Source: Clostridiales bacterium (GTDB lineage Bacteria > Bacillota > Clostridia > Monoglobales > Monoglobaceae). From it: a DNA stretch of 64,000 nucleotides. The stretch spans positions 1 to 64,000 of the forward strand of contig JAHZIG010000002.1 in assembly GCA_019419865.1 (NCBI GenBank), written 5' to 3'. Shown here one piece after another: positions 7,642 to 17,275 of this stretch. The notes below the pieces were generated by a model, which did not search any database, was not told the origin of the DNA, and worked only from the letters and a program-made list of their open reading frames with translations. Position 1 is the first letter of the stretch. Every line of letters begins with the position of its first letter. The position numbers were made by a program, and so were the translations under genes.

Positions 7642-7670
7642 ATAATACGCTACTCGGCCTTGCTTGTCAA
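7642..7670 (-). promoter_or_regulatory. Promoter of the DUF4867-Dabb operon
   Basis: On the minus strand TTGACA (7670-7665), a 17-base spacer and TATTAT (7647-7642). The transcript would start about 15-20 bases before the palindrome at 7613-7628. Confidence 0.75.
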
Positions 7671-7694
7671 TCGTTTTAATTCCAAAACTTCAGT

Positions 7695-8177
7695 TTAAAA
7701 CCTGAGTCGCATTTGATACCAAACCTCTCCGCCGTGTTCAGACTTCGACAGGCCTTCGTTTAAAAATCCGAATTTTGAATAAAACGGTATCAATTTCTCC
7801 TTGCATGTCAAAACAAGCCCGCTTCTGCCCTGTTTTTCGGCTTCCGATATAACAAATCTGAGCAGCTCGCCGGCGCGGCCTTTACCCCTTTGATCCGGAA
7901 CGGTCCCCACGCCGAAGATCATCTGCCACGCTCCTCCTTCGTTATGCAAACATGCGTTTTTATACATCTCGTCCGTCAAATCCGGTTGGTTCGTCGCCAG
8001 CCCGTTGACGAAGCTTACCAGTCTTTCATCTTCATACATTAGCCAAAAATGATTCGGATAAACCCTGAGCCGCTCCCTGACGTCCCGCTCGGAAGCCGCC
8101 TCATTCTGCGGGAAACAGGCGTTTTCCGCTCTGACTATCTCCTGTAGATCGCTCTCTACAGCCGTTCTTATCTTCAT
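7695..8177 (-). CDS. GNAT-family N-acetyltransferase
   Basis: A 160-residue acetyl-CoA-dependent acetyltransferase. The acetyl-CoA loop is visible as GTVPDQRGKGRAGELLRFVI (motif A), followed by SGLVLTCKEKLIPFYSKFGF (motif B region, with the FYxKFGF signature). The N-terminal MKIRTAVESDLQEIVRAENA matches the family start. GAGGTG lies 5 bases before the ATG. The substrate cannot be told. It is followed by the DUF4867 promoter and appears to be its own transcription unit. Confidence 0.88.
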   Translation of the reverse strand: MKIRTAVESDLQEIVRAENACFPQNEAASERDVRERLRVYPNHFWLMYEDERLVSFVNGLATNQPDLTDEMYKNACLHNEGGAWQMIFGVGTVPDQRGKGRAGELLRFVISEAEKQGRSGLVLTCKEKLIPFYSKFGFLNEGLSKSEHGGEVWYQMRLRF

Positions 8178-8528
8178 ATGTCCACCTCTTTTTGATTTGC
8201 GTAAGGATATTCTTGTCTCCGGCCTTCAATAAATAACAGTTTGTATTTCCCGATTTTATCCTTCGTATCACTATTATACCTCCTCGGGCGCCGATACGCG
8301 GCTTTGTTACGCCTTTAAATCATAATACAAAAAACAAGTTTTATCAAGCCGAAACTTTAAGGATCATTAAATTTTACAGAATTACAAAGAACGGCTCCGA
8401 TCAAAGAGCCGCCCTTACATAAGGAATGAATATGAAAAAAAGAATACGCTATTTTCATCTCCGCCGCTTTTGTCCGAAAGCATGTTCGAACCCAAGCCGC
8501 GGCTTTATGTATAAATTATATCATTTTT

Positions 8529-8796
8529 AAATACGTTTGTCAATTCGGTTTAAACATATATCTTTTTAGGCATTATTTACATATACATTTAAGGGTTTTT
8601 GTTTCCGGGTCGTTTCGCATATCGCCGAACCTCGATGGATCTATATCCGGCAATATTCAAAACGCGCTTATGTCGCACACATATTTATATATTCTATACA
8701 CAACAAACATTAATTTATTTTAGCCGAGACCGCTCGGCCTTATATTTTTTAAAGAAGGCGTTAGTCATATGTTAAACCGAATTGACAAACGTATTT
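8529..8796. mobile_element. MITE-like element with 30-bp terminal inverted repeats
   Basis: Bases 8529-8559 and 8767-8796 are inverted copies of one another, differing by one base of length (core TTGTCAATTCGGTTTAA against TTAAACCGAATTGACAA). They bound 268 bases with no coding frame and an internal hairpin. No clear target-site duplication is visible. The size and ends fit a non-autonomous element, but only one copy is in the window. Confidence 0.55.
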
Positions 8797-8802
8797 CTCT
8801 GC

Positions 8803-8827
8803 CCGGAGGGAGTTTTTCTCCCTCCGG
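8803..8827. terminator. Perfect 10-bp stem-loop
   Basis: CCGGAGGGAG / CTCCCTCCGG with a TTTTT loop. There is no T run after either arm, so it may be a processing or protective hairpin rather than a rho-independent terminator. Confidence 0.4.
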
Positions 8828-8945
8828 AATTTGACTGCCGCTTCGCCGCTTAATATTTAAACCATTAAAAACAGTAAGGAAATGATCTCTATTAACGCTG
8901 AAATATACTAAGATGAAACAGCAAAGCGATACAATCCGTTATCCG

Positions 8946-8974
8946 GGCGGAGATACGTTCTCAGTATCTCCGCC
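8946..8974 (-). terminator. Stem-loop after the giant SLH gene
   Basis: Perfect 11-bp stem GGCGGAGATAC/GTATCTCCGCC with a 7-base loop, starting 22 bases after the stop codon of the 2747-residue protein. It lacks a T tract on the minus strand, so its role is either transcript end protection or weak termination of operon 1. Confidence 0.5.
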
Positions 8975-8996
8975 AACTTTCATTACGCAAGAATCC

Positions 8997-11900
8997 TTAA
9001 ATTCCCGCGGTGTAAAGCAGTTTCGCAGCCTCCGCTCTCGTCGCCAGATCCTGCGGCTTGAACTCGCCGTCCGGATATCCGCTTATCACGCCTCTTCCGG
9101 CAAGTACTGCGACCGGCGTCTTTGCGTAATCGCTTATCATATCCGCGTCGCTGAACGTAAGCTCCGCGGTCTCGTTGAGCCTGAGCGCCCTGTAGACGAT
9201 GGTCGCTATTTCTTCACGGGTTATGTACCGGCCTACTCCGAACTCTGTATCGCTGTAACCTAACATATATCCCGCGTTGTTGATAGCCGCCACATACGGA
9301 GCGTACCACTCGTCGGTATCGACGTCGGCGAACTTGATAGTCGAGACTGTATATACGTCTATATCCAAGCATCCGACTGCGATCTTTGCAAATTCTTCTC
9401 TCGTTATATAGTTGTTCGGCTCGAACAAACCGCCTCCGGTACCGTTTATTATTCCGCGCTCAGCCAAAGCGTTTATAGCTTCGGCCGCCCACTCGACGTC
9501 GTCTATATCGCTGAACATATTGCCGTTTGCGTCCGGCGTCGCTACCGGGGCCGGCGTAGCTCCGGAAGAATCGTCAGTATAGGTCGTATACCAGCCGCCT
9601 CCGCCGGCGCCGCCCGAAGACGTAGTCCTTATGAACGTAACGCGTATAGTAACCGCTTCGCCCGGCATCGTAAACTCGTAGTTACCCGAATCTCCGCTAA
9701 GCGCAGTGTAGCCCAGCATTACGGAACCTATTCTGTAGCCGCCGCCCGCGCTTACGCTAAAGCTTACGGTCTCGCCCTCGCGAGCTGAAGTCTGATCGAT
9801 ATTTACAGCGCCCGACCCCGTGGTCTGTACGTTTATATCGTAAAGCGGTTTCTGCTCGTTGATAGCGTTGTTTAACTCGTCTACCGCCGTCTCATACGCC
9901 TCGATAGCGCTCTCTACGGCGTCCGCGGCCTGCTCGAGTTCTTCCTCTGTGGACTCCTCGTTATCCAAAGCCGCTTTCAAAGCGTCGTTCGCCTCTTTAA
10001 CGGCGTCGAACTTTGAAGTTACTTCGTCATACAACCGGTTGATATTATCCTTTACTTCCTGAGAAATAGTATCGTCGTTTGCTATATCGCCGACCTGACC
10101 GCTAAGGTTTTCATTCTGAGCGGTATTCTCTTCAATATACTCGACCGTATTCTCATATACCTCCTCGGGCGTCGGATCGACTGTTGGGGTAGCTTCCGGA
10201 TCGGCGGAAGCGCTTGGCTCCGGCTCTTCGGTCGCGCCCGGTTCTTCAGTAGCCCCCGGTTCGGTCGTCGCCGACGGATCGCTTGTAACCGTAGGCTCGG
10301 TCGTTGCGGTCGGCTCCGGTTCCGCCGTTACCGTAGGTTCGATCGTCGCGGTCGGCTCCGGCTCGGTCGTCGCCGTGGGAACCGGTTCCGCAGTCGCGGT
10401 CGCCGAAGGTTCGGACGTAGGCTCCGCAGTCGGCTCCGCCGTGGGTTCTGCAGTCGGTTCTGCAGTCGGTTCCGCAGTCGGATCCGGCGCGGTATACTCT
10501 TTTCCATATACTTCAAACTCGTATATGCTTGCGCCATAATCTTCATGGTTGACCGTAAGTCTGATATAATTAGCTACAAATTCGCCGCTGTCCTCAACAT
10601 TTTGCACGGTCGTGTATTCCTCTAACTTATCTATGAACGTCGTCCATGTCTGGCCGTCTTCAGAATACTCGATCTTATAGTTATAGCCCTTATATCCGCC
10701 CTGAGGATTGAGCTCAAACGCGATATTCGTTCCGACTATCTCGTACTTTCCGTTTAAGTCGAATACTATGGTCTGCGGCTGATTTGCGGTATTCAGAGCC
10801 TGCGCCCAACGCGTGCTCATATTGCCGTCGTTTATCATGGATATTTCATGTCCTTCCGAATCGGAAGTGTACGACGTCGCCGTTTTGTTTAGAACAACGT
10901 TCTCGTATGTCTCGCCGGGATCGGTCGAGCTGAGTTTACCTTTAGCCATAAACTCGTATATGCTCGCTCCCCACTGACTGTGATTTGCGGTTATTCTAAT
11001 ATATCTCGCGGTAAACTCGCCGTTGTCGTTACAGGTCTGCACCGTCGTAGTATCGTTCATCTTATCGACGAAAGTCGAATACGTAACGTTATCAAGCGAA
11101 TATTCTATCTTATAGTTGTACCCGTTTTCAAGTTCGAACATTATCGACGTTCCCGTTATGTCGTAAACCGCCTGGAGATCGATATTGATCGTAGACGGCT
11201 GGTTCGGAGTTCCCTCCTGCTGCGCCCATCTGGTAGTCGTATCGCCGTCGACCATATTCTCGGCCGGCATACTTACCGACGAAGCCGCTATAGGCTTATT
11301 GAGCGCTACGTTCTCGGAACCGTCGTCGTCTATAACGTCTACCGTAAAGTCTCTGGACGGACCTTCTTCAAACTCAACGGTAAGAACGGTAGTTCCGCCC
11401 GGAAGAGTTTCTAAATATTCCGATTTTAAGGTAATGTCTCCCCAGTGTCTTATGTAATCTACGTCCTCTTGGAGCACGTAATCTCCATTAGTTATCTGCT
11501 TGAACTTACTTCCGTTTTCGATCGCCTTGATATCGATATCCTTTTGCCACGATTCAGCCTTATCGAACGTACCGCTCTCGGGAGCTATGACCGAATTCGG
11601 CGTCATGCTCTGATCGGTGTAAACGCCTATTTCGTATATACCGGCGCCCCAGCCGCTCGAATCCATAGTGATCTTTATATATCTCGCGGTAACGCCGTCC
11701 TTAGCCTCGTATACCAACTCCGACGCCGAAGGATCCTGCGACATTCTGTCCGCGTAGGTCTCCCATGTATCTCCGTCGTTTGAATACTCGATCTTATACT
11801 TGCAGCGATTGCCGTACTGGAATTTGATCTCCATATCCGTGATCGAATACGAATCTTCCAGATCTACCTGTACCCATGTCGGATCCTGAGACGTATCCGG

Positions 11901-14900
11901 CTTGTTCGGTATATCCGCCTGCTCCCATCTGGTCGTCTGATCGCCGTCGGTTATGTTGGATTCCGGATAACTCGGGTTCACGCTCGAAGCCGTGACCGTC
12001 TTGCCGAGCGCCAAGTTATACGCCGACTCCGGCATTGGCAGATCTTCCGTGCCTACGCCCGCCGCGTCGATTATACGCTGGGCCTCTTCGGGTATATTAT
12101 CGCTGGTAAACGGTATGTTCCGCTTAGCCGAACTCGATCCTATCGAACTGAGTCCGTTCGGGCAGTTATAGTAATTGCCCTCGAAATAGTTATCATGGTT
12201 AGGCGGATTGTAAGCCTGGAACGCGTATACGGTGTTATCGAATACGTTCGCCTGAGCCTTCTTATAACAGCTTCCGTTATCGAAGTATATGCCCATCAGG
12301 TTATTCCAGGGCGCCCACTCGCTCATCTCTATATTCTTGATATAGTTATAGTAGAACAGCGAATCTCCGTCCATTCTGCCGAGCGTGTATATACCGCCGC
12401 CGTCCTGAAGCAGCATACAGGTGTTGATTATCTTGTTCTGGTATACCATGTTATGAGTCATGCCGTGATCTACGTCCGACCAGTTCCAGCCAAGGTTTAT
12501 ACCTGTATACGGCAGGTTATATACGTCGTTGTGAGCGATCGTGATATACTGCGGGAGCAGCGCGCCTATGCCGACCATCTCTTTATATTCGGTCGCGACT
12601 TCGTCGATGGTGTTATGAACGATAGAATCGCCTACGCTCTGACCTTCCATATCGTTATAATCCGGATCTCCGTAATCGCTGTCCTGCTCTCTGTCGTCCC
12701 ATCTGCCGTCGACCATACCGAGAGCCACGCCGCCGCCTGCGTTGAGCCTGAATACGTTATACGCGATCATGGTATTCGCAGTGCCTTCATAACCCATAAC
12801 GCCCCAGCTTCCGGAGTATGAGAACTCGTTATACTCAAGCGTCACGCCGTCGGTATACTTAAGCTGCAGAGTTGCCTCCGGAGCTTCGTATCTCGCCGAA
12901 CCTCTGATAGTCGAGTTGGTCTCGCCGGCTACGGTCTGGTATCTGAAACCGCCCTGAACGCAGCAGTAGCCATATTCGTCAGGCGTAGTCCAGTTAGCGT
13001 ACAGAAATCTTATTCCGCTGATCGTCAGATCCTTAACTCTGTTATCCTCGCTCTCGCCCTCGATATTTACCAAGGTATCTACCTTAGGCGCGATTATTCT
13101 CGTCTGATTCATCACTTCGCCTTCGCGCGGGATGTAATACAGCGTGTCGGTATCCTTATCCAAATACCACTCGCCTTCCGCGTCGAGATACGAATACGAA
13201 TTCTCTAAGAAATACGGGGTGTCGCCCTGGGTATGGTGGTTCCATGCAAAGCCGTTTTCGGGAGACTTAAACGTTACGCGGCCGTTATCCGCAAAATCAA
13301 CGTTCTCTATTCTGCCTCTAAACTGGCTCCAGCTCGAAACCCAAACCATCTCGGCGTAACCGTTATTCGCTCCAAGCAAAGCGCGCTCCGAACCAAGCTG
13401 CATCGGATACTGTCCGTTGCTTCCCGAAGCCCTGAAATACGGACCCGCGGTAATTCTGTTGGTCATATTCGGCTCTCTTGCGCGTATAGCCTTATCGGTA
13501 TCGGTATAGAGCTGACGGAAACTCCAGTCTATACCCTCTTTCTTGTATATTCCTTTGGACTCGTCGTAAAGCTCCCAGCCGGTCGAAATATCGACTCCGC
13601 CGCTGACTACCGGCGCGGTCCCGTTCTCGGCTCTGTATATTACCTTATAGCCGTTAGAACCGGAATCCTCGGGAGTAAAGTTTATAGTCGAGTCGAGCGT
13701 ATATTCGCCGTCCATTATGCAAACGATAATGTCCTTCGTCATATTATCGTTTATCTTGCGTACTTCCTCCTGCGCCTTGGTTATCGTCTTGAACGCGGTC
13801 TCTTTCGTCTTACCGTCGTTAGAGTCGTCGCCGTTTGGCGATACGAAGAAGTCGGCCTCCGAATCGTCTACCGGTCCCTGAGTCGGAGCGGGTTTAGCCG
13901 TCGGCTCCGGGCTTGCGGACGGAGCGGGAGTAGCGTCCGTTCCTTCTCTCTTTACGCCGTAAGCCTCGAACTCCCAAATACTCGCTCCCCACTGGTCGTG
14001 GTTAACGGTGAGCCTTATGTATCTCGCGGTAAAGTCTCCGTCTTCCTCTACGGTTTGGGTCGTCGTATATTCGGAAAGCTTATCTACAAGAGTAGTCCAC
14101 TCGCTGTTATTCATCGAATACTCGATCTTGTAATTATATCCATGCGTGTCTCCGCCCGGAGCTAACTCGAACATTATCGAAGATCTCGTAATGTCGTATT
14201 CCGCAAGCAGATCAAATACGATCGTTTGCTGCTGATTGGGCGTTCCCTGTTTTTGCGCCCAACGCGTGTTCGTATTTCCGTCGTTTATGTTTGCTATAGG
14301 ATTGTTCGGCAGGTCCTCTGTGGTTACCGTTACCGGCTTATTAAGGACCGCGTTTTCCTCCGTTCCCGCCGGCGGCTCTGTGGTCGCAGTAGGAGCCGGT
14401 TCCGCAGTCGCGGTGGGAGCCGGCTCGGCCGTCGCCGCTCCGCCTTCCGATAATACGCCGTACGCCTCTATCTCGTAAATACTTGCGCCCCAGTCCTCGT
14501 TATTAACAGTCAACTTTATATACCTCGCCGTAAACTCGCCCGTATCCTCAACATTCTGAGTCGTCGTATATTCCGAAACCTTATCCGCAAAAGTATCCCA
14601 CTTCTGATTATCGGTCGAATACTCTATCTTATAGTTATAACCCTTGTATCCGGCTTCAGGATTAAGCTCAAACGCAATATACGTTCTGGATATATCGTAT
14701 TCGGCGCCTAAGTCAAACACGATCTCCTGAGTCTGATTCGCTGTTCCCGGAGTCTGAGCCCAACGCGTTCCCATATCTCCGTCGTTGATCTTGTTTATTT
14801 CATTGCCGGCCGAATCAGACGTATAAGTCGTAGCCGTCTTTCCTTCCAATACGTTGGTCGCCTCGACCGCCCCGCTTGCCAGCGTACCATATACTTCAAA

Positions 14901-17240
14901 TTCGTATATGCTCGCGCCGAAATCCTTTTGGTTCGCGGTGAGTCTTATATATCTCGCCTTAAAATTACCCGTGTCGGTAACCGTCTGCGACTGAGTTTCC
15001 GCCTCCATATTATCTACAAATACGTCCCAGTCTGAATTATTGAGCGAATACTCTATTTTATAATTGTATCTGCCCCAGTCGAGCGGCAGCTCAAACGCCG
15101 TAACAACTTTTGTTATATCGTATTCGGCGCCTAAGTCAAATACTATTTCCTGCGGTTGATTCGCTGTTCCCGGAGTCTGAGCCCAACGCGTTCCCATATC
15201 TCCGTCGTTGATCTTGGTAATCTCATAACCGCTTGAATCAGAAGTATAGGATATCGCTTTTTTATTTAACATAACGTTCGTCTCGGCTTCAGCCGTAGGT
15301 TCCGCCGACGGCTCGTCAGTCGCGTCAGGCGTAGCGGTCGGCTGCGTAACTTGATACTCTTCGTTGCTCTTAATTATAAAGCCTTCGAACGCCAAAACCG
15401 TATGACCTTCGGAATATATCTTTTCCAATTTAATGGTGTGCTGTCCGTAATCAAGCCCGTCGACGCTGTAAGCGATAGTATTTCTTATCGTACCGCCCGC
15501 GCCCAAAGCCGAAATATCGACTTCTTTATCAAGCCGATCGTCTATATACGCTCTGACGCCGGACGAATCCGGACTGATCGTAAACATCGCGTCTATTCCG
15601 GTACCCGTGAAAGTAAATTCGATAGTACTCTCGTCGGCCGAATCGTTATACTTAAGCGTCGCGCCGTACTCTCCCAGATCGTCGTTGCGGTTGCCGAAAC
15701 TCTGCCAATTGCTCGTATACGAGATAGCGGGGTCTGTATCGTCCGCAAAAGTGAAGTTCTGACCGTGGACCATTACGCCGTCGAACTCGATAAATTTACC
15801 GCCGGTCACGTCTACGTCTATTCTCACGCTGTGCTCGCCATATTCAAGACCGTCTACCTTACCAAGACTTCTCGCCATTCTGTATCCCTGCTCGTCCTGA
15901 CTCGGCGTAAATGTTATCGGAGTAGACGCCCCGTCTACGTATACGTTCAGATCTGCGGTTTGATTATGCTTCTCGCCCATTATATCAAAGCCGGTCCCGA
16001 TGAACGTAAATTCTATCGAGCCGCCGTCGTTATACGTATACCACACGTCTCTCGAAAAATCGCCGTGTTTTCTCTGCGAGCTGAGACCCTGGAAATTATT
16101 GATCTTTATTCTCGGGTCGGTATCGTTCATAAAATATCCGGTCGTCAGGGTAGTATCTATATCCTTTTTATGTATAGAAAAGCCGTCTATTACCAGATAA
16201 CAATTTCCGGTCATTTTTCTGCCGCTTATAGTATGCTGTTCGTCCTCTAAACCGGATACCGACGCTATGATTTGCTGCATATGTCTGGCGCCGTCGGCGG
16301 TATCGTTGTTATAACCAAAGTTTACTTGATCGACCGGTTCGCCGTCTACCGTAAGCTCCAGTTCAACGTTGTTATCGCCCTGAGCGACTTCCGCCATGAT
16401 ATCCACGCCGGTTCCCTCAAACGTAAATTCAAAGCTCGAATCCGCCTGATCCGCAAAGTGGGCGTCCATGCAATACGCGCCGAAATCGCGGTCTCCGTGA
16501 TAGCTGAAGTTATTCCATGTTATCGAGCTGTCGGCGTCGTTGATAACCGGAGCGTTCGCTTCCTCGACCAGATAATACTCTCCGCCTACCTCGGTCTTAA
16601 ACGTAAAGCAAGTCCAGTCCATCGAATCCTGGTAATAACGTCCTATTCTCTTAAATGAACCGTCGCTGAGCTTCTGATACACAGCCTTGTTTTCCCATCT
16701 GGTAGCGCCGTTCTTAAGGATCTTACAATCAGCGCCCTCGTTCGAGACTATTCTTACCTGTTTTAAGGTTGAATCTTCCCAATCGATATCGATCGTAAAT
16801 CCTCCCTCTGCTGCAATACCCGTCTGACTTCCGCTCGTCTCGCCCTTAGCAAGCGACGGCAAAAACTCGATATAACCGTTTGAACTTCTCAGCCAATTTG
16901 AATCCTCGGCTAATACCGCGTTGTCGTACGCGCCGTGGTCTTCGGATAATTCCACATACGGCTCGTCGTCTTCAATTGCGACTGCGTCCGCGTCCACCGT
17001 CTCAATCGCGTCTGCGTCTTCAGACTGCGTAAGCTGTCCAAGTTCGCTTTCTTCATTATTAATGATTTCGTCGTTAATGTTTTCACCGTTTTGAACGTCG
17101 TCTTCTTCAATCGCCGCGATAGACGTATCTTCTTCCGTTACATCTTCCGGCTCGGCCGCTATAGCTGTCGTAAACAGCGACATTACCATCGCGAGCGTAA
17201 GTAAAACCGACAATGTTCTCCTAACTACCGCTTTTTTCAT
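8997..17240 (-). CDS. Giant SLH-anchored beta-helix (GH141-like) glycan-active protein
   Basis: About 2747 residues, last gene of operon 1. The start is the ATG at 17240, preceded by AAGGAGG; longer starts would overlap the GH36 gene. Order (approximate): signal peptide 1-30, acidic linker, a domain like the C-terminal beta-sandwich of GH95 (110-228), three carbohydrate-binding-like modules (230-627), F5/8-type-C (discoidin) domains at about 655-790, 790-930 and 957-1100, a right-handed beta-helix about 1124-1737, F5/8C, a CBM_X2-like module, two more F5/8C domains to about 2250, an AEPT-rich linker, a helical FIVAR-like segment, an InlB-type beta repeat and three SLH repeats (about 2570-2747). 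The beta-helix starts FFVSPNGDDSNDGK and has FRQLYTDTDKAIRAREPN, the style of GH141 (alpha-L-fucosidase/xylanase); family assignment is from memory. Six discoidin domains imply strong sugar binding at the wall. Confidence 0.82.
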   Translation of the reverse strand: MKKAVVRRTLSVLLTLAMVMSLFTTAIAAEPEDVTEEDTSIAAIEEDDVQNGENINDEIINNEESELGQLTQSEDADAIETVDADAVAIEDDEPYVELSEDHGAYDNAVLAEDSNWLRSSNGYIEFLPSLAKGETSGSQTGIAAEGGFTIDIDWEDSTLKQVRIVSNEGADCKILKNGATRWENKAVYQKLSDGSFKRIGRYYQDSMDWTCFTFKTEVGGEYYLVEEANAPVINDADSSITWNNFSYHGDRDFGAYCMDAHFADQADSSFEFTFEGTGVDIMAEVAQGDNNVELELTVDGEPVDQVNFGYNNDTADGARHMQQIIASVSGLEDEQHTISGRKMTGNCYLVIDGFSIHKKDIDTTLTTGYFMNDTDPRIKINNFQGLSSQRKHGDFSRDVWYTYNDGGSIEFTFIGTGFDIMGEKHNQTADLNVYVDGASTPITFTPSQDEQGYRMARSLGKVDGLEYGEHSVRIDVDVTGGKFIEFDGVMVHGQNFTFADDTDPAISYTSNWQSFGNRNDDLGEYGATLKYNDSADESTIEFTFTGTGIDAMFTISPDSSGVRAYIDDRLDKEVDISALGAGGTIRNTIAYSVDGLDYGQHTIKLEKIYSEGHTVLAFEGFIIKSNEEYQVTQPTATPDATDEPSAEPTAEAETNVMLNKKAISYTSDSSGYEITKINDGDMGTRWAQTPGTANQPQEIVFDLGAEYDITKVVTAFELPLDWGRYNYKIEYSLNNSDWDVFVDNMEAETQSQTVTDTGNFKARYIRLTANQKDFGASIYEFEVYGTLASGAVEATNVLEGKTATTYTSDSAGNEINKINDGDMGTRWAQTPGTANQTQEIVFDLGAEYDISRTYIAFELNPEAGYKGYNYKIEYSTDNQKWDTFADKVSEYTTTQNVEDTGEFTARYIKLTVNNEDWGASIYEIEAYGVLSEGGAATAEPAPTATAEPAPTATTEPPAGTEENAVLNKPVTVTTEDLPNNPIANINDGNTNTRWAQKQGTPNQQQTIVFDLLAEYDITRSSIMFELAPGGDTHGYNYKIEYSMNNSEWTTLVDKLSEYTTTQTVEEDGDFTARYIRLTVNHDQWGASIWEFEAYGVKREGTDATPAPSASPEPTAKPAPTQGPVDDSEADFFVSPNGDDSNDGKTKETAFKTITKAQEEVRKINDNMTKDIIVCIMDGEYTLDSTINFTPEDSGSNGYKVIYRAENGTAPVVSGGVDISTGWELYDESKGIYKKEGIDWSFRQLYTDTDKAIRAREPNMTNRITAGPYFRASGSNGQYPMQLGSERALLGANNGYAEMVWVSSWSQFRGRIENVDFADNGRVTFKSPENGFAWNHHTQGDTPYFLENSYSYLDAEGEWYLDKDTDTLYYIPREGEVMNQTRIIAPKVDTLVNIEGESEDNRVKDLTISGIRFLYANWTTPDEYGYCCVQGGFRYQTVAGETNSTIRGSARYEAPEATLQLKYTDGVTLEYNEFSYSGSWGVMGYEGTANTMIAYNVFRLNAGGGVALGMVDGRWDDREQDSDYGDPDYNDMEGQSVGDSIVHNTIDEVATEYKEMVGIGALLPQYITIAHNDVYNLPYTGINLGWNWSDVDHGMTHNMVYQNKIINTCMLLQDGGGIYTLGRMDGDSLFYYNYIKNIEMSEWAPWNNLMGIYFDNGSCYKKAQANVFDNTVYAFQAYNPPNHDNYFEGNYYNCPNGLSSIGSSSAKRNIPFTSDNIPEEAQRIIDAAGVGTEDLPMPESAYNLALGKTVTASSVNPSYPESNITDGDQTTRWEQADIPNKPDTSQDPTWVQVDLEDSYSITDMEIKFQYGNRCKYKIEYSNDGDTWETYADRMSQDPSASELVYEAKDGVTARYIKITMDSSGWGAGIYEIGVYTDQSMTPNSVIAPESGTFDKAESWQKDIDIKAIENGSKFKQITNGDYVLQEDVDYIRHWGDITLKSEYLETLPGGTTVLTVEFEEGPSRDFTVDVIDDDGSENVALNKPIAASSVSMPAENMVDGDTTTRWAQQEGTPNQPSTINIDLQAVYDITGTSIMFELENGYNYKIEYSLDNVTYSTFVDKMNDTTTVQTCNDNGEFTARYIRITANHSQWGASIYEFMAKGKLSSTDPGETYENVVLNKTATSYTSDSEGHEISMINDGNMSTRWAQALNTANQPQTIVFDLNGKYEIVGTNIAFELNPQGGYKGYNYKIEYSEDGQTWTTFIDKLEEYTTVQNVEDSGEFVANYIRLTVNHEDYGASIYEFEVYGKEYTAPDPTAEPTAEPTAEPTAEPTAEPTSEPSATATAEPVPTATTEPEPTATIEPTVTAEPEPTATTEPTVTSDPSATTEPGATEEPGATEEPEPSASADPEATPTVDPTPEEVYENTVEYIEENTAQNENLSGQVGDIANDDTISQEVKDNINRLYDEVTSKFDAVKEANDALKAALDNEESTEEELEQAADAVESAIEAYETAVDELNNAINEQKPLYDINVQTTGSGAVNIDQTSAREGETVSFSVSAGGGYRIGSVMLGYTALSGDSGNYEFTMPGEAVTIRVTFIRTTSSGGAGGGGWYTTYTDDSSGATPAPVATPDANGNMFSDIDDVEWAAEAINALAERGIINGTGGGLFEPNNYITREEFAKIAVGCLDIDVYTVSTIKFADVDTDEWYAPYVAAINNAGYMLGYSDTEFGVGRYITREEIATIVYRALRLNETAELTFSDADMISDYAKTPVAVLAGRGVISGYPDGEFKPQDLATRAEAAKLLYTAGI

Positions 17241-17275
17241 AAGCGCTCTCCTCCTTTTTATTTTCCTTTGAACTT

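Larger units (their letters stand above)
8178..8996. other. 819-base gene-free region with several hairpins
   Basis: No convincing gene. It holds a hairpin CGGCTC/GAGCCG near 8393-8412, an inverted-repeat-bounded element (8529-8796) with an internal terminator-like hairpin (GCCGAG/CTCGGC at 8723-8738 followed by a T-rich run), a perfect 10-bp hairpin at 8803-8827, and a perfect 11-bp hairpin at 8946-8974 just after the giant SLH gene. A 34-codon frame at 8426-8530 was considered and not accepted. Confidence 0.6.

Noticed and set aside
8426..8530. A 34-codon plus-strand frame with AAGGA near its second ATG
   Set aside because: Short, basic, without a recognisable domain, and it ends at the border of the MITE-like element; no support beyond a weak ribosome site.
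10180..10490. CRISPR-like or minisatellite array
   Set aside because: The repeats are in frame and encode an AEPT-rich linker; there are no spacers of constant length. The similar runs at 38160-38330 and 39060-39200 are also protein linkers.
13233..14165. A 310-codon plus-strand frame inside the beta-helix SLH gene
   Set aside because: It lies antisense to a clearly conserved coding region, has no ribosome site and its protein is rich in Arg/Tyr/Val as expected of a mirror frame. The same holds for 12195-12821, 15351-16250, 38370-39119 and 39222-39914.
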